DNA of 64,000 bases from Gnetum montanum (GCA_015680685.1 MNCI01024892.1:1025067-1089066); one strand, 5' to 3'; counted from the first letter of the stretch, positions 44,768 to 57,770 are shown. Translations and numbers: made by a program. The notes: generated by a model from the letters alone, not told the origin.

Positions 44768-46095
44768 TCAAAACATTAAGCATGGTTGCCCATCCATTGA
44801 GGTATTTGTTGCACTAGCTTGCTTGGGCTCATGGAAAGGCTTTATCTGTTAGATGTTGATCAATTTCTTTTTGTTTGGGCTTTCAGGTTTGTATATGATC
44901 ATGAACTCAAAAGGCAAGGTTTCATTAATTATATAAGGCCCTTCCCACAACATTTGGAATTTGGTTTTTTGAGGTACCTATGTGGGATTTTAGTAGAGAA
45001 CCTTATCTCCTAGTTGAAATTTCACTTTTCATATTCCAAGATCATGTTGTTATTTGCTAAATGCCTTGTGCACTTCATTCAATGATAGGGATACTAATTG
45101 ATATTCATCCAGCACATTTAAATTGATTAATTCTTGTTTGTTCTAGAATTAGGTCAAGATCCAAGTCCTAGGCCATTGAGAGTGTATAGAGCTTGGTTTG
45201 AATTAGAAGCATTAGAATCTTTTTGTACATCAACTTGTAGAGAAAGTAGCTAATAGGGACATCATGTTGAGTAGTAGGCCTAAAGGACATCATTACATTT
45301 TGTGCTCTAGTCTCTCCTTTATTTGCTAATAGTTTTTATTAGAATCTTCATGATCTCCCTATTAGTTAGCTCTACTTGACTATTTTCTTGGGGGTGATAT
45401 GGTGTTGTTCATTTATGTTCCACCCCCAAGCATTGCATGACTTTTCAAAAAGTGGCACATATAAAATGGGTTCCATTATTAGAAATCAGTGCATTTGGCA
45501 CACCAAACCTATTCACAACATTTTTTTATACAAATTGAGCAATAGTGGATGATGTATAATCAGTTATGGCTATTGCTTCTAGCCATTTGGTACAATAGTT
45601 AATGATGATGAGTATATATGGCTTCCTATTAAACATGGGTGTGATGGGACCCATGAAATTTATGCCCCATATGTCAAAGGATTCTAGTAGTTGAATCCAC
45701 TATTGAGGGTCCTCCATTCATGCGATCATCCCATCATCTCATTGACAACACTCATAGGATCAAACAAATTGATGGACATCCTTGAAGATTGTGGGTTAAT
45801 AGTATCCTACCATTTTGATTTTTATGGCCTTGTGTCTCCTAGCATAGTGGCTCCCACAAGGACCCTCATGAGTGTCCTAGAGAATGCACAATTGATCTAC
45901 ATCATGTACACATCAATGAATCAGTCCATCGGCACACACCTTGTAAAGGTGTCCATTAATTTATATGAAGTGCTTAGCCTAATGAAGAAACTGTTATTTT
46001 TTTTCTATGGTCCAGATCTTGTGGCATCTCCTAAGTCAGAAGATATGTGTGGATGTCATCATATCATTTTGGTTTTTTAGGCATTTGTTCATTTA
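44768..46095 (-). pseudogene. gypsy d integrase, two catalytic Asp changed to Asn
   Basis: The N-terminal zinc-binding region is seen as THEGPCGSHYARRHK and SYECCQ. The core has GINFMGPITP (first catalytic Asp is Asn, codon 45658-45660), LISNNGTHF (second Asp is Asn, codon 45478-45480) and PQENSQVELTNREI (Glu present). Both changes are GAT to AAT on the coding strand. The C-terminal region has GDKVLY and FQMLWEGPYIINE. Pol ends PFHEPK...CLMF and TGA at 44768-44770. Several stops. Confidence 0.88.
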
Positions 46096-47790
46096 TTGTA
46101 GTGGCAAAGAGAAGTTCATCAAGAAACAAATTAGATAGTGGGATTTCCTCCTCTTTGTTATCCCATTGTAACTAAGACAAGTGATGGGAGCTCACATTCT
46201 CAGTACTCTTTTGATCTACCATTGTCAGATCAAATTCCTACAAGATCAGTAGCCATCATATAACATGACAACTCATCATTAGCTTGTTCATGATAAAGTA
46301 GATGACACTATGATTAGTGTGTAGAAACACTTTATATCCAAGCACATAGTTCTTGAACGTTTCTAAAGCATATACCACCTTTATCAATTGTTTCTTCATG
46401 GTGGTGTAATTTAGTTATGCACCCACAATGATTTGATTTGTGCAATGGATGTAATATAGATGTTTCTTATCATCCAACTACATAAGCACAACTCCCAAGG
46501 CATAGTTAGATGCATTCGTCATGATATGGAATGGTTTATACTAGTCAGGTGCTTGTAGAATTGGAGTCTCTACATGCTTCTGTTTGAGGCTTTGGAATGT
46601 ATTTTCACATGCCTTGGTTCAAACAAAGAAAGCATCTTTCTTTGTTAGCTTATTCAATGGTTTCACAATCTTAGAGAAATTCTCTATGAATTACTAGTAG
46701 TAGCTTTTGTGTCTAAGGAATGACTGAACATCTTTAATAGTTTTTGGTTGATAAGTGATTTGTTGGATAACCCTTATCTTTTTGGGGTCTACCTCAATCC
46801 CTTTTTGCAAAATTTTATGCTCCAATACAATGCTTTCTTGAACCATGAGATGGCTCTTTTGCCAATTGAATCATAGATTTGTTTCCATGCATCTTTTTAG
46901 TACTTGCTTAAGGTAATCTAAGGCTTGCTCAAACGTAGTGTCATAAGTGAAGAAGTCATCCATGAATACTTCCACTCTACTACCTATTTATTATTGAAAG
47001 ATACTTAAAACTAGATGTTGAAAAGTGGTAGGAGCATTGCACAAACCAAAAGGCATCTTGTGATATGTAAAGGCTCCCCAAGGACTTGTGAATGTTGTTT
47101 TGGCTTGATCTTCTAGTGCAATATAGATTTGGTTATAGCCACTATAACCATCTAGAAAACTGTAATAATAATGTCTAGATATGGTGTCCAATACTTGATC
47201 AATGAATAGCAACCAAAAATGATCTTTGAATGTTGTCATTTTTAACAACTTGCAGTCGATACAAACATGTCATTTTATATTCCTCTTTGGTACTATCATG
47301 AGTGGCATAACCCACTCGCTATCTGCAATTGGGTAGATGAACCCTACCTTAAGGAGTTGCTTAATCTCCCCCTTAACAATTTACTTTTATTTTGGGTTCA
47401 ACCACCATTGTGGTTGTCTCCTTTGCTTCATGGATAGATCAATGTAAATGTGATGCTGGTATATCCATGGATCAATTCTAGTAAGTTTAGGATATAACCA
47501 AGCAAAGATTGTTGGCCATTTATTGATCACTTTTAGTAGTTTTGATTTTTGTTTAGGAGCAAGTTTGGCATTAGGTATTACCAGCATGCCATTTTTTAAG
47601 AATGCATATTCTAGGCCAATAGGTAGAGTTTTCAACTCTATGGGCTCTTGTTTAAAATTCTCAGGGATCTCCAACTCTCTCCAATTGGTATAAGAATTTT
47701 CACCATAAGAGAGTTGGTGATGAACTTGCTCTAGTTCATCCATACCTATGACATAAGTGTATGTTAGGCTCTTAATAGGTTCCATGCATA
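46096..47790 (-). pseudogene. gypsy d reverse transcriptase and RNaseH, broken
   Basis: A 132-codon frame (47785-47387) is the protease-RT linker (SLTYTYVIGMDELEQVHHQL; PNAKLAPKQKSKLLKVINKW). RT is open at 47248-46991 (FIDQVLDTISRHYYYSFLDG, TTFTSPWGAFTYHKMPFGLC, APTTFQ). The catalytic FMDD lies at 46966-46955 and is intact. VIQQITYQPKTIKDVQSFLR follows. RNaseH starts FHIMTNASNYALGVVL, where the first catalytic Asp (DAS) is Asn. Stops in most segments. Confidence 0.9.
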
Positions 47791-48345
47791 TTGTGTTGCT
47801 ATTAGAATCAGCAGTCAGCCACTATATGCCCTCTTATTTTGTGGCTTCTACATATAGAAATCTTTGAATAACTGCCTCATGTGCACATTTCTTACATGTA
47901 AAAATAGATTCTTATTTCACAAACTAAATTTTTTGCACACAATTGCGTCCTCTATCACTATACGTGATGCATGGAACTCATCTCTTCTTCATATTTCCAA
48001 ATGCATTTTTCTTTGATATTTCTAGGGAAATATATATAATGCCCATTCTTGCATCAATAGTGCTTAGCCATGCCATTCTTGTAACAATTGGGAAGTCTCC
48101 CTTACATTTCTCAACCTTGATTACTAGAAAATCAATAGGATAGGACCACTCATAGATAGTGGTCACAATGTCTTCGACCAATGTTAATGAAACAATGATG
48201 GATTGGTCTACCAATTCCAATCTAATATTGCTCTTCTTGAGAGGTGAAAGGTTCCAAGTAGTATACATCTCATGAGATATCAAGTTCACACCAAAACCAT
48301 AATTAAGAAAAGCTTTACATGGATTATTCCTAACAATATGTAAAT
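47791..48345 (-). pseudogene. gypsy d protease, active-site Asp lost
   Basis: AFLNYGFGVNLISHEMYTTW stands where the family has a D-S/T-G-x-S-V-N-L-M motif. The Asp is Asn (codon 48302-48304, GAT to AAT) and neighbours are changed too. LVEDIVTTIYEWSYPIDFLV, then KGDFPIVTRMAWLSTIDARM, is the rest of the retropepsin fold (ILGRPFL-like flap partner as TRMAWLS). Confidence 0.82.
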
Positions 48346-50877
48346 AGATAAGGGACTCCCAAGATCAGCTAATTTTCTAGGAAGGTTGCCATCATGGATC
48401 TAATTAGATATGGCATGGGTAAGCATAATAGTATGGATTTTGGATGGCATTTGGTTTGAAGGGAACTTGATGGAATGGTTTGTAGAGGATGAAGCAAGAG
48501 AATAGTGACCAACCGCCTAAGTCTGTGAGGGCTTAGTAGGGCTATTGGTTCAAAATAATGGTCTTTTACAAGCATGAGATTCTAAACCCTTCGGTTGATG
48601 AACTAGTTGTAGATTGATGGCCCTAGTAGCATTGCATTCCTACGACTAGGCTGGAAGCTCACCCTGCATGAATGAAGTAGGTAGTAGCTATGTTAAGGGT
48701 TGAGAAATAGGTGTAGAAATAGGAGGATAAGGATAAAAGATGGCATCCCTCTTGGAATGTGGAGAATGAGTTTTGTAGTATTCGAGAGGGTGGTAGTGAT
48801 GTAGGAAAGGAGAAATGTGACTGAAAACATTATGTGGAGCCAAGGGTTGCTAAACATACTACCCATATGAATCTAGTTGCCTGTAAGGGTACTACTACCT
48901 TGGTGGTGGCATCACCCATGACTGTGGTTCATGCCACTATTGATATTGCTCATATGATTACGATGGAGTTCCACTTGGATAATATTATTATTGCTAATGG
49001 AACTACCTAGGATTGCCTTGAGCATAAGGCAACCTTCTAGGTGTTTGCCTTTTTGCTAGTTATGGATTTAGAGCATACACCCCATATTCCTATAAGTGTA
49101 ACATAATGGGGCAACATCCCTTAGGATGTTTGTATTGGTGGATGTCACATCCACCATTGTCATTTGATTTAGTTTCCAAAACTTCATCTACTACAACAAT
49201 CTTACCCTTACCCCTTTGGTAGGCACGTTCAACTTCTTTTCACCTCCTGCAATTATGATCACTACTCTACTCTCATGATTCTTTGGTGATTTTCAAAGAA
49301 GTTTCAAATTTTTCATTCAATGAATCCCACATTTTATCCACCTTGGCTAAAATTTCAGACATAGATTTTTGGATTAGAAAGATCTTTTTGTTTACCACCT
49401 CATCAAGTGGTGATTCCTCCTCACTATCATAAAATTGGACTTTCCTTTTTCTAATGGAAGGATCCCTATTGTATTCCTTTGCACTTTCACATTTCCTCAA
49501 CTCTCCTTTTTCTACCTACTCAATTAGCCTTTGAATTTGATGGACTCTAAGTTTTAATAGTCTTTCTTGGCTATAGACCCCAATAGTTCTACTTGTTTCG
49601 AATCTAAGTCCATCTATGATATGGAAAAATTGTTCCTGCTAAGAACAACCATGGCTAGGGCATTGGTGTATGAGAGAATAGTATCTACCCATGGTGGTGT
49701 CCAAGGGTTCATGATTTCCTTACTTCCATCCTTGGATTTTCCTTCTCAGATTAGACACTCTAGAGTGTGTTTAATACTTATCATTATATAACTCTAGCAT
49801 TGTACTTCACCTATGGATGGATTTTGGCTCCAAGGACTAATACTAGCTTTCTACTCTTTTGATGAGATTTTTGGAAAATAGCTTTAATTTCTACCAATGA
49901 TTTTTGATATTTTGTAAGGCATAAGCATCATGAAAATCTTGAAGATGTTTTTGTGGGTTAGAGTTATATCCCCCTTCAAATCTAGAAATATTATTCATAT
50001 CAAGTTGTCTGATTCAAATATCTTTCACATGCCTGGTTGGAATTTTTACAACCTTTGCAATATTTAACATGCTTCAAGTTGCCAACAAAGGCTCATTATC
50101 ATCATTATTTTAATGACATTGATGATGTCCTCTACTACCCCTTTAATCATTTTGGGCCTAATGATCATCGTTATTGTCCTGCTATTCACCTCCATCATAG
50201 TTGTTCTTTATGCAACATTTGTCAGAACCAAAAGAGGAAGAAAAATATGTAGATGAAGGGGGTGAAGAGAAAGAAGAACTACCACCATCATGGTATCTAC
50301 CAACTCCTCTTTCATTTTTACAGCTATGTTCATTAGTTTTCTTATCCTCTTGATGCTTATTTGAGACCCTACCTTGATTGCCATTTTTACCTAAATCTAG
50401 ATCATTGATAGTGGAGTGTAGATTTATGGCCACATCCCTATGACCAATAAGAAGGGGTTAAGAATCTTCATGTTGAGAGCCCCTAGAGGGAGGGTCCTCA
50501 TTATCCTCTTGGTTAAGTAAGAACAAGGGATTGGTAAATTGTTTTCCCTTCACAAACTCATGGTGCTTCTCTTGGTGTCAATCTCTCCTATGTTGTGCTT
50601 CAATGGGATGGTAGTCCTAGTAGTCATAATCATGCACAACGTACTCCTCTTGAAGATCTTGGATGCCCAAAATCCTAAGAGTTTGAAGCAACATCATGGG
50701 CACAAATCAATTGCGAGGTATTACAGTGTTGCCTTCCATATCATGCCATTATAGTTGTTCATCCTAATACAGGATGAAGGTGAAGTCAAGTACATACTCA
50801 TCTGGATGAGTATATACCACCTTGAATTCTTGAGGGACTAGTAATTTAGTATCATCACACCTATGAGAAGAAGACAT
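48346..50877 (-). pseudogene. gypsy d gag, broken
   Basis: Starts at 50877 (MSSSHRCDD) with FKVVYTHPDEYVLDFTFILY. A charged, Ser-rich linker lies at 50433-50182 (HQEDKKTNEHSCKNE; SSSFSSPPSS). The capsid-like block RFEGGYNSNPQKHLQDFHDA and YALQNIKNHW is near 49900-50000. EYNRDPSIRKRKVQFYDSEE and LAKVDKMWDSLNEKFETSL lie at 49500-49273, followed by a Pro/Tyr-rich tail, much broken. Gag forms the particle and binds RNA. Start chosen because fragment c has the same MSSS start. Confidence 0.82.
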
Positions 50878-51011
50878 TTTGCAATACAAATAAAATATCA
50901 GTGTACTTATGTGATTATATTATTTGTGAGAATGATTTTGACCTCAAGATTCATCCAACAATGTTAATGATGTTCATGAAACCTAGATAACACATGCTTC
51001 AACAAAAAGAG

Positions 51012-51029
51012 TCCTTGGCAATAGCACCA
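51012..51029 (-). promoter_or_regulatory. Primer-binding site (tRNA-Asp type), decayed
   Basis: The plus strand reads TCCTTGGCAATAGCACCA, five changes from TCCCCGGCAACGGCGCCA of fragment c. All are C-to-T or G-to-A in CG or CHG context. One base separates it from the LTR. Confidence 0.85.
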
Positions 51030-51030
51030 A

Positions 51031-51963
51031 TGATGAGTGGTTGAGTACCCCTATGCTCACGAAGCGTTGATGCGTGATCCAATCAAAGTTTGCAAACTCT
51101 ATGTCTTATGATACACTAGTCTTCTAGGAAGTGAACTTTACTCTAATAGTCTTTTGTTGTCTTTCCAATTACACTTGTGATGTACAAATGTATGGTTAAG
51201 TGCAATCAAGACATCTAATTTTTATTATTTTATGTTTTATGTTCATGGTGTTTGAAATAGAGAGAGGAAGTAATCTAACAAATAATTTAATTTAACTAAT
51301 TAACTAATATCTAACTAGTCCTAACACAAGCATTCAGTCCCACATTCCATACACATCATGAACCCACGTATCTACTACTAGGGTTTCCAACTGCTATGTT
51401 TATAGGGGAACCAAGCAATAACACTGCTAGGATTACTAAGTGAAATCGTGTTTATGCTTGAAGTGGTCATCCTTACATGTTTAATTTATTTAGCTTAATT
51501 AATTAACTAATCACTTGAAGTCTAATTTAGCTGAATTAATTTCATAATTAATAAAAACAATAAATTCATAAATGAATCATTAATCTATTCCAAGTGCTAT
51601 AAGGTTTTATAAAAAGGCTCGTTTTTATTTTCATTCACATTAGTGTGTTTAGGTACAACAGTGCTTGAATAAAGATCTATACACTTTTTAACTCCTACTG
51701 TGGGAACTCAGAGAAATATTCCAACTCTCAAATGACAAAACTACAAGAGCTCTACTACAACTATCACAAGACATGCCATAAACACAATTGGTGAACATGT
51801 ATTTATAACCTTTATTGTAGTACTATGTTGATGAGGCCCCATAGATGTAGCAAATGCTACATCGAAAGGGTAACACCACGTAGATGAGGTCACATTGATA
51901 GGGCCCTGTTGACAAGGCCATGTCAATGAGGGCCCATTGATGCGACACAACAATGATTCATCA
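51031..51963 (-). repeat. 5' LTR of gypsy d
   Basis: From TGATGAGTGG to GATTCATCA, aligned with 38690-39629. Minus-strand TATAAATA lies at 51807-51800 and would drive the genomic RNA. Many substitutions and small indels against the left LTR show age. Confidence 0.93.
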
Positions 51964-51968
51964 ATTGG
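51964..51968. repeat. Target-site duplication ATTGG, right copy
   Basis: Identical to 38685-38689. Confidence 0.85.
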
Positions 51969-52850
51969 TTTTATAGCAAACCACAACCTAAATGGCTAAT
52001 CAGAATCAATGACAAATTATAATCCAATGATGAACTATGAGTCATGATCTAGGGATAACCACAAGCCATCACCAAATGCATAGCATGTTGAAGATGAACA
52101 TGTAACCGAAATGATATGTTTCCAAAGACTTCCATAGATATTTGTGACTAGAGTTTGAGAAGATAGGGAAATAAATTAATAAAGTACATGAATTGTAAGG
52201 AACCATAGCAAGACAAGGATAACATTGGCCCATATAAGTCTTACCCATATTGTAGTAATGTTACAATTTTTCCTAATTGACTAAGGTTATCCATATGGCT
52301 CAGCTATTGCTTGTAGTTAGGGTTTTTTAGGACATTGTATAACTATCTATTGTACCTTATGTTTCCTAAGTACCAAATCCCCAACAACTTAATATTATAT
52401 ACCCTTATTTAGGTCCTAATCATTGGGTACATAAGGAAATCAAGCTACTCAAAATTCATTCTACTTGGCAAGTTAGAGACCTTATCAAAAGATTTATAGG
52501 GAACCAACACTTGGTGGCTAATGCTGCATTGGTCTACCTTGCCAATATTCTCCTTAGTACCTCATTAAGGTATAAGCATAATGTGGGAAGATAGGCCTAC
52601 ATTACACTTATGAAATTGTGAAGGTATATGGGTTACATTTTTTTCCCTACAATCAGTTTATCATTTATAGTTGAGCTTAAGTCATTTAGAAGTCTTCATA
52701 TTTCTCATATAGTAACTCATTAAGGCCAATTTAGCAAAATTATATTATTTTTCCTTGATTGGACTTATAGTTTAAGATATATCATCATTTCAAGTTCATC
52801 ATAAAGCATGTTTTAATAAAATTCAAAATTTAAAAATATTTTTATAAAGT
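51969..52850. other. Intergenic DNA, no gene seen
   Basis: No motif on either strand. Confidence 0.45.
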
Positions 52851-52945
52851 TAAAAATAAAAATAATTTCAAAACTTGGGACCTCAAGTCAAACTCATAAC
52901 CTATACCTTAGGCATCGTTCAGATAGCCATCTAGCCAAATTTGTA
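52851..52945 (-). repeat. tRNA-derived SINE head, third family
   Basis: On the minus strand, TGGCTAGATGGCT (52937-52925) is a good pol III A box (TRGCNNAGYNGG). About 30 bases on, GAGTTTGACTTG (52895-52884) is a decayed B box, with CCTAAGGTATAGGTTAT in between. The A/T-rich body is not delimited. Confidence 0.5.
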
Positions 52946-54749
52946 GGTGTGAAAACACAAGGGAGAAGCCCCATAATTATTTAATCAAAAATATAGTTTT
53001 TAAAACAAAAAATAAAATTTTGCACCAATATCTAAGGGGCCATGCTCCTACCTTTATCATTGTCGACACCTGTAGTGCACCGTCCATCTTGCCAGCCAGC
53101 CAGTGTTGCTACCCTCCCATGACACAGATGCCCAACTTTCACTTAGAAAAAAAAGAAAAAAGAAAAGAAAATTTGAGACCCTCTGGTCTTAGTCACATGG
53201 CAAGGCCATGCCTTCCTTGTGGCTCAAGCAACTACACTTTCCTTTGCAGCCATGAGTAGCGGAAACACGTATGAATAATTAAAACATCTCCTGCACCTGC
53301 ACCTGGGTTTGCTAGCCAATTTGACATGGCCAAAAGGTCTACCACAAATTTGGAAGGTAGTTAGTACTAACACCATTGGTGGAGACCATAGGCAATGGTA
53401 CTTCATACTATTTGAGCTTTGCAGCGGTATGGCAGACATCATGGGTACTAGTGGTTCATGGGTGGGAAAAATTTAAATTTTCTGTTAAAAAAATAAATAA
53501 AAATAGAAGGTTAAACGAAAATTTAAACAATTAAGTCTTAGTTAGATTTTACCAATTTGGTCAAACCTGCACCCTTGGTAAGAGGTGAAATAAAAAATTC
53601 ATAATCAAGCACATTGGTCCTAGAGTAGTATTAGGATAGGATGAGTAACCTCATGGAAACCTTTCAAGTAGTCTTGAAATTTATGATCAAATTTTGAAGT
53701 CTATAAGCTCATAAATTTCAATCCTGATGGTCTTTCTTGATAAATGAATATTTATTTCCAACAAATTTCAACCTTTCCAATGTGATGGTAAAGTTAGATT
53801 TGTCTTACAAAATTTCAAAAATTAGTTTTTAGTCATTATCTTTATAATCATGTCTTAAGATCCTTGCAAGTCAAACTTAGTGCAACTTAGGTATCCTATG
53901 TTCATTTTTAGCATATGAATAATCATTTCTAACGTTTTTTAATCTTATGAATCTATTGGTGATGTCAGATTGGTCATCCAAGTAAATGATAACTAGCCAA
54001 TAGTTTACATCATGCCTTATTAGGCCCATAAAATAGATCAATTAACCCAATATAGTAATCTAATAGTTAGGAATAATGAATATAACATTTATGGTTATCT
54101 TAGGCATCAAGATTAGGTGATTAAGTTATGCCTATAATTAGAGTTAGACCACTAACTCCTAGTGTATCACTAGTTACACTATGAAATTCAATGGCCTAAG
54201 CGGGGTAAAATGGTCATTAAGAGTCTTAAAAATGTATCCAAATCATTACCAATCCAATGGATCAAATAGTTGGAGAACTAGTTAGTAAATTAGAAATGTA
54301 AAGAAGATTTATATCAATCTATTCAACAACCAAATCATTTGGAAATAGACATCAATCATCATATAGAATCATAACCTTGTTTCAACAAGGCGTATAATAC
54401 CCATGAGGGGAATAAGTTAGGAGAGAGTCCAAGAATATGAATAAAGATTGCAAAATATAATGTGCTTACAAGATTCCTAGCTAGTGAAACACAACATCTA
54501 CTATGTACATCTTGGACCTTGGATTATCATGAGTATTGATATCCATGTGTTATTGTAGAATTACAAAGTCTAGATCTAGATGTGTTTTTCTTTGAAGAAG
54601 TTCTACCTTAGGATTTTTTATATTAATTCCAACCTAATTTGAGGAAGTTTAGATATGAGGGTATCTATCAACAAAAAGGTTCCTATGATGGTTCTTGGTT
54701 TCAATCATACAAACTAGTCTACTATAGGAATGACATTATGGATGGTTGT
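52946..54749. other. Intergenic DNA, no gene seen
   Basis: A slightly more G+C-rich patch at 53030-53260 has no recognisable frame. The rest shows nothing. Confidence 0.45.
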
Positions 54750-55634
54750 TGATGAGAAGTGATGTGCCCCTATGCCCAACCATATGAATCACAAGCATTC
54801 ATGCATGATTTGATCAAATTTTATGGATGAGACTAATTGTGCATCTAAATCATTATGTTTTGATTGTAGTTCACTATTTTCCCACTTGGACTAGTGGTAG
54901 CTTTGTCATATATGGTTTGGTCCAAAGTGAGGCATATGATTGATGTTGTCTAGCCCTATGCTACTCCTAATGACGATAAAGAGATAAATTGATTAAGCTA
55001 ATTAATAGTGGAGAATAGAATCTAAATTAGCTTATGTGTAATGAATATTTATTCTTGATTGTTTGCACATGCCTTGGACTTCGTGTAACTACCACTGGGA
55101 TTGCCAAGTGTATGTCACTTGGCTTACCAAATGATACACATTTGGGTTACCAAGTAATTGCACTTAAGCTCTCAAAATTAGTCATACTCATTTCGCTTAA
55201 TAACAGGAATTGTAAATAGTAATAAATGGAAACATTAACTAAAGAAAATAGTGAATAATTAAATGCTTAAAGTGATAATAAAGCTAAGTGGATGGTACAT
55301 TAATGGAAGTAATCTTGATCTTTATTTCCAGTCATGTAACGTGTCCAAGTATGTTACACTTAAATAAGGATGCCATATAATCACAAACATCACACTGCAA
55401 GCATGCACTGGGAAACAATAGAACTAGAAATAAAAAATCTATGAAAAAACCATCTACAATCTATCAATCAACTATGTTCAAACCATGCACCCCATTGTTG
55501 TATTTATAGGCTAGCATGAAAGAGATGATATCAAATATCTAACATTGTTTCTTGGGACCTGATATCGTGTATCTAATATCGAGGCTCTAATATTGATTAC
55601 TTGATATCAAAGCTGAAAAAATCATGATTTATCA
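54750..55634 (-). repeat. 3' LTR of gypsy e
   Basis: From TGATGAGAAG to GATTTATCA. Minus-strand TATAAATA at 55508-55501. Several GATATC/AATATC palindromic motifs lie between 55525 and 55612. Confidence 0.85.
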
Positions 55635-55644
55635 TACCCCCACA
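55635..55644 (-). promoter_or_regulatory. Polypurine tract of gypsy e
   Basis: The minus strand reads TGTGGGGGTA directly before the LTR. Confidence 0.7.
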
Positions 55645-55822
55645 GCTAAATAAAAACTCATCCTCTAGTTAACCAAAATGAGGAATAAGTTTTTTACAAA
55701 ATATTGGAAAGGTATGAAATTATTGATTAACTCAAACAAAAAAATAAAATGACTCTTACATGCCATAGTGATGTTTTACAAAAATTTGGACACAACATTA
55801 TAGGACACAAAATTGGGAAAGG

Positions 55823-57770
55823 TCATGTAGTTCCCAGAGGCAATGGCTCCTCCATCGGTCACTTCCCTTTATCACTAAGCTTCTAAAATTTGCAGCAGTT
55901 GAGTAGCACTCGTATCTTTTCTTCCTCTATCCTTGGATCATGCACTATCCAGGTTATCAAAACAATGTGTGCTAGCACTAATACATTCCATGGACATGGC
56001 AGCTATGGAAACATTTTGTTGGGCTTCATGTACCAAGCTGCAAACTACCATCATTCCTTCTCAAAGGCTCTAACCTTTTTTTTCAACTCATGATGATATG
56101 TTAGTCTCCTAGCTAGGTCTAAGGAAACATCCTTGTATCCATGATAGTGAGCCTTAATCACCTCTAGTTCTAAGTTTGCTACATGGAGTTTTTGTAAAGC
56201 ATCTTTTTTGTCTACAAACTCTTTCTCATATAATATGCAAGTGGTTGCTACCTACTACTCTAATTCATTTCTACTCTAAATTGCTATTAACATGGCAAGG
56301 TTGGCATACCATAAGTTAGCCAATGCAATGTATTCCTTTAAGTCCTCAATCTACAAGTCTTTATAATTCACTTATGCTTGGTGGACCAGTGCATAACTAT
56401 ATAGGATGGGCTATCAATCAGGATTTTGTGCTAACACAAATCTAATGCAAGCCTTTGCCATTTGGTTTCCTTTTTGTTGATTTTCTTATACATGTTGGCC
56501 TAGTCCTGGAAGTGTTCCTTTAGCTTTTCATGCTTTTTAGCCTCATTCTATCACTTGCTTATTTCGATTATAGACTTTTATCAAATTGTATGAACCTCCT
56601 CCATTAAGAGGATTCTATTCTCTTTGGCCAATCTATTGATGTCCTGGTTGACCCTCACCAATTTCTCTCTCAACTAGTGGACACTTTTCTTTAAGATGTT
56701 CTTTTGTTTTCAATAGTGTTTAATCTCATGTTTTTTGTAGCAAGCTATTTATTTACTTCTTGTGTGGCAGTCAATGCCTTCTTATGGGCATATGCTTGAG
56801 CATCAATAGCTGAGGCATTCTAGACCACCTTCTCCTTTTCTTACTTGATAGCTTTGTTCTCTTTGATCAATTTGCATAGCTACTTTGTTCTAAATTTATC
56901 CAGCTAGTCAGGCACAAAAAATTGGGAAAGGTCCCATTGTTTAGCTCTCAAGGCAACCAGCTCTTGTTGCAAGCATTGCACTTATGCTTCTACATGTTTT
57001 TACTTGGTCTCCACCATGATCAACTTCCCTTTGGTGGTAATTAGGTCTAACTATACTATATTGACATAACTAGGGTTGTCAAATAGAGTGTTCATTACTT
57101 ATCCTATGTGCAGCAATTGATCCAATACATCCTCATGGGTTTCAGTAGTTATTAAAGTCCTAGCAAGCATTTGTGCATCTCTAGTCCTAGTAAAATGCAC
57201 TAGGGGCACAACAAGCACATTAAAGGATTCCTTAATGTGATCTATTATCATCTCTGCTATGCCTACCACATCCTGATATTGCATGAACACTACTGTGGCA
57301 CCTTCTCCTATTTCAAGAATCACTTGGAAGGATGTGGCATTACTAGAGATTTATGATGACCACTAGAATTCTCCTCCTAATTGTAGCGAAATTTGCCCCC
57401 TTGTTGAATCAATAAAAATAGTGGACTACACAACATTGTTGATGACTCTAAAGATGTTTGACTTATCTCTACTTTATTGGCTAAGTGATTAAGCAATTCT
57501 TTGCAATTAGCTCATTGTAGGGCTATAGTCTTATGGTGGTGATGGTGAAACTTGTGGCTCAGAACATTGTGCAAGCTCTTGTTCTATTTCTTTTTCTGGT
57601 TCTACTTTCTTCTCTAGTTCTTGTTCCTCATCAAGGTCTTTCTTTAGTGTTGCAAGTTTGAGAAATTTAACCGCATATGTTAAGATTCTATTGAGCCCTT
57701 TGGTGGGGAAGAGGTGATATGTTCCTATCTTGAAATAGGCCCTCTCTTCCAGAGTCAATTCATTATATCT
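55823..57770 (-). pseudogene. gypsy e aORF, coiled-coil
   Basis: From the right: LTLEERAYFKIGTYHLFPTK and LNRILTYAVKFLKLATL (57758-57600), an acidic Glu/Lys stretch and SEPQVSPSPP, then ILEIGEGATVVFMQYQDVVG (57323 on), which matches GKGATVLVMxHQGQ of d. Long heptad-like helices follow (VQCLQQELVALRAKQWDLSQ; LCKLIKENKAIKxEKEK; AQAYAHKKALTATQEV). The end aligns with PMEEPLPLGTT of b and a TGA at 55823. Many stops. Same architecture as d; function unknown. Confidence 0.7.

Larger units (their letters stand above)
38690..51963 (-). mobile_element. Ty3/gypsy element d, complete 13,274 bp, Athila-type
   Basis: Two LTRs (940 and 933 bp) with TGATGA/TCATCA ends, a 5-bp target-site duplication ATTGG, a tRNA-Asp-type primer site, gag, protease, RT/RNaseH, integrase, a non-coding spacer of about 2 kb, an aORF of about 2.85 kb, and a polypurine tract follow on the minus strand. 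RT before integrase is the gypsy order. The RT text (FIDQVLDTI..., YSFLDGYSGYNQI, TTFTSPWG, MPFGLCNAPTTFQ, VEVFMDDF) and the tRNA-Asp primer point to the Athila-type non-chromovirus branch; clade is inference. Each frame has stops, and several catalytic residues are changed, so it is inactive. It is the reference for the other copies in this window. Confidence 0.95.

Noticed and set aside
45691-46080. Plus-strand frame of 129 codons in element d
   Set aside because: Antisense to the integrase zinc-binding region; no motif of its own.
52851-52945. A functional tRNA gene
   Set aside because: Pol III boxes are present but no cloverleaf with acceptor stem can be drawn; SINE head is the better reading.
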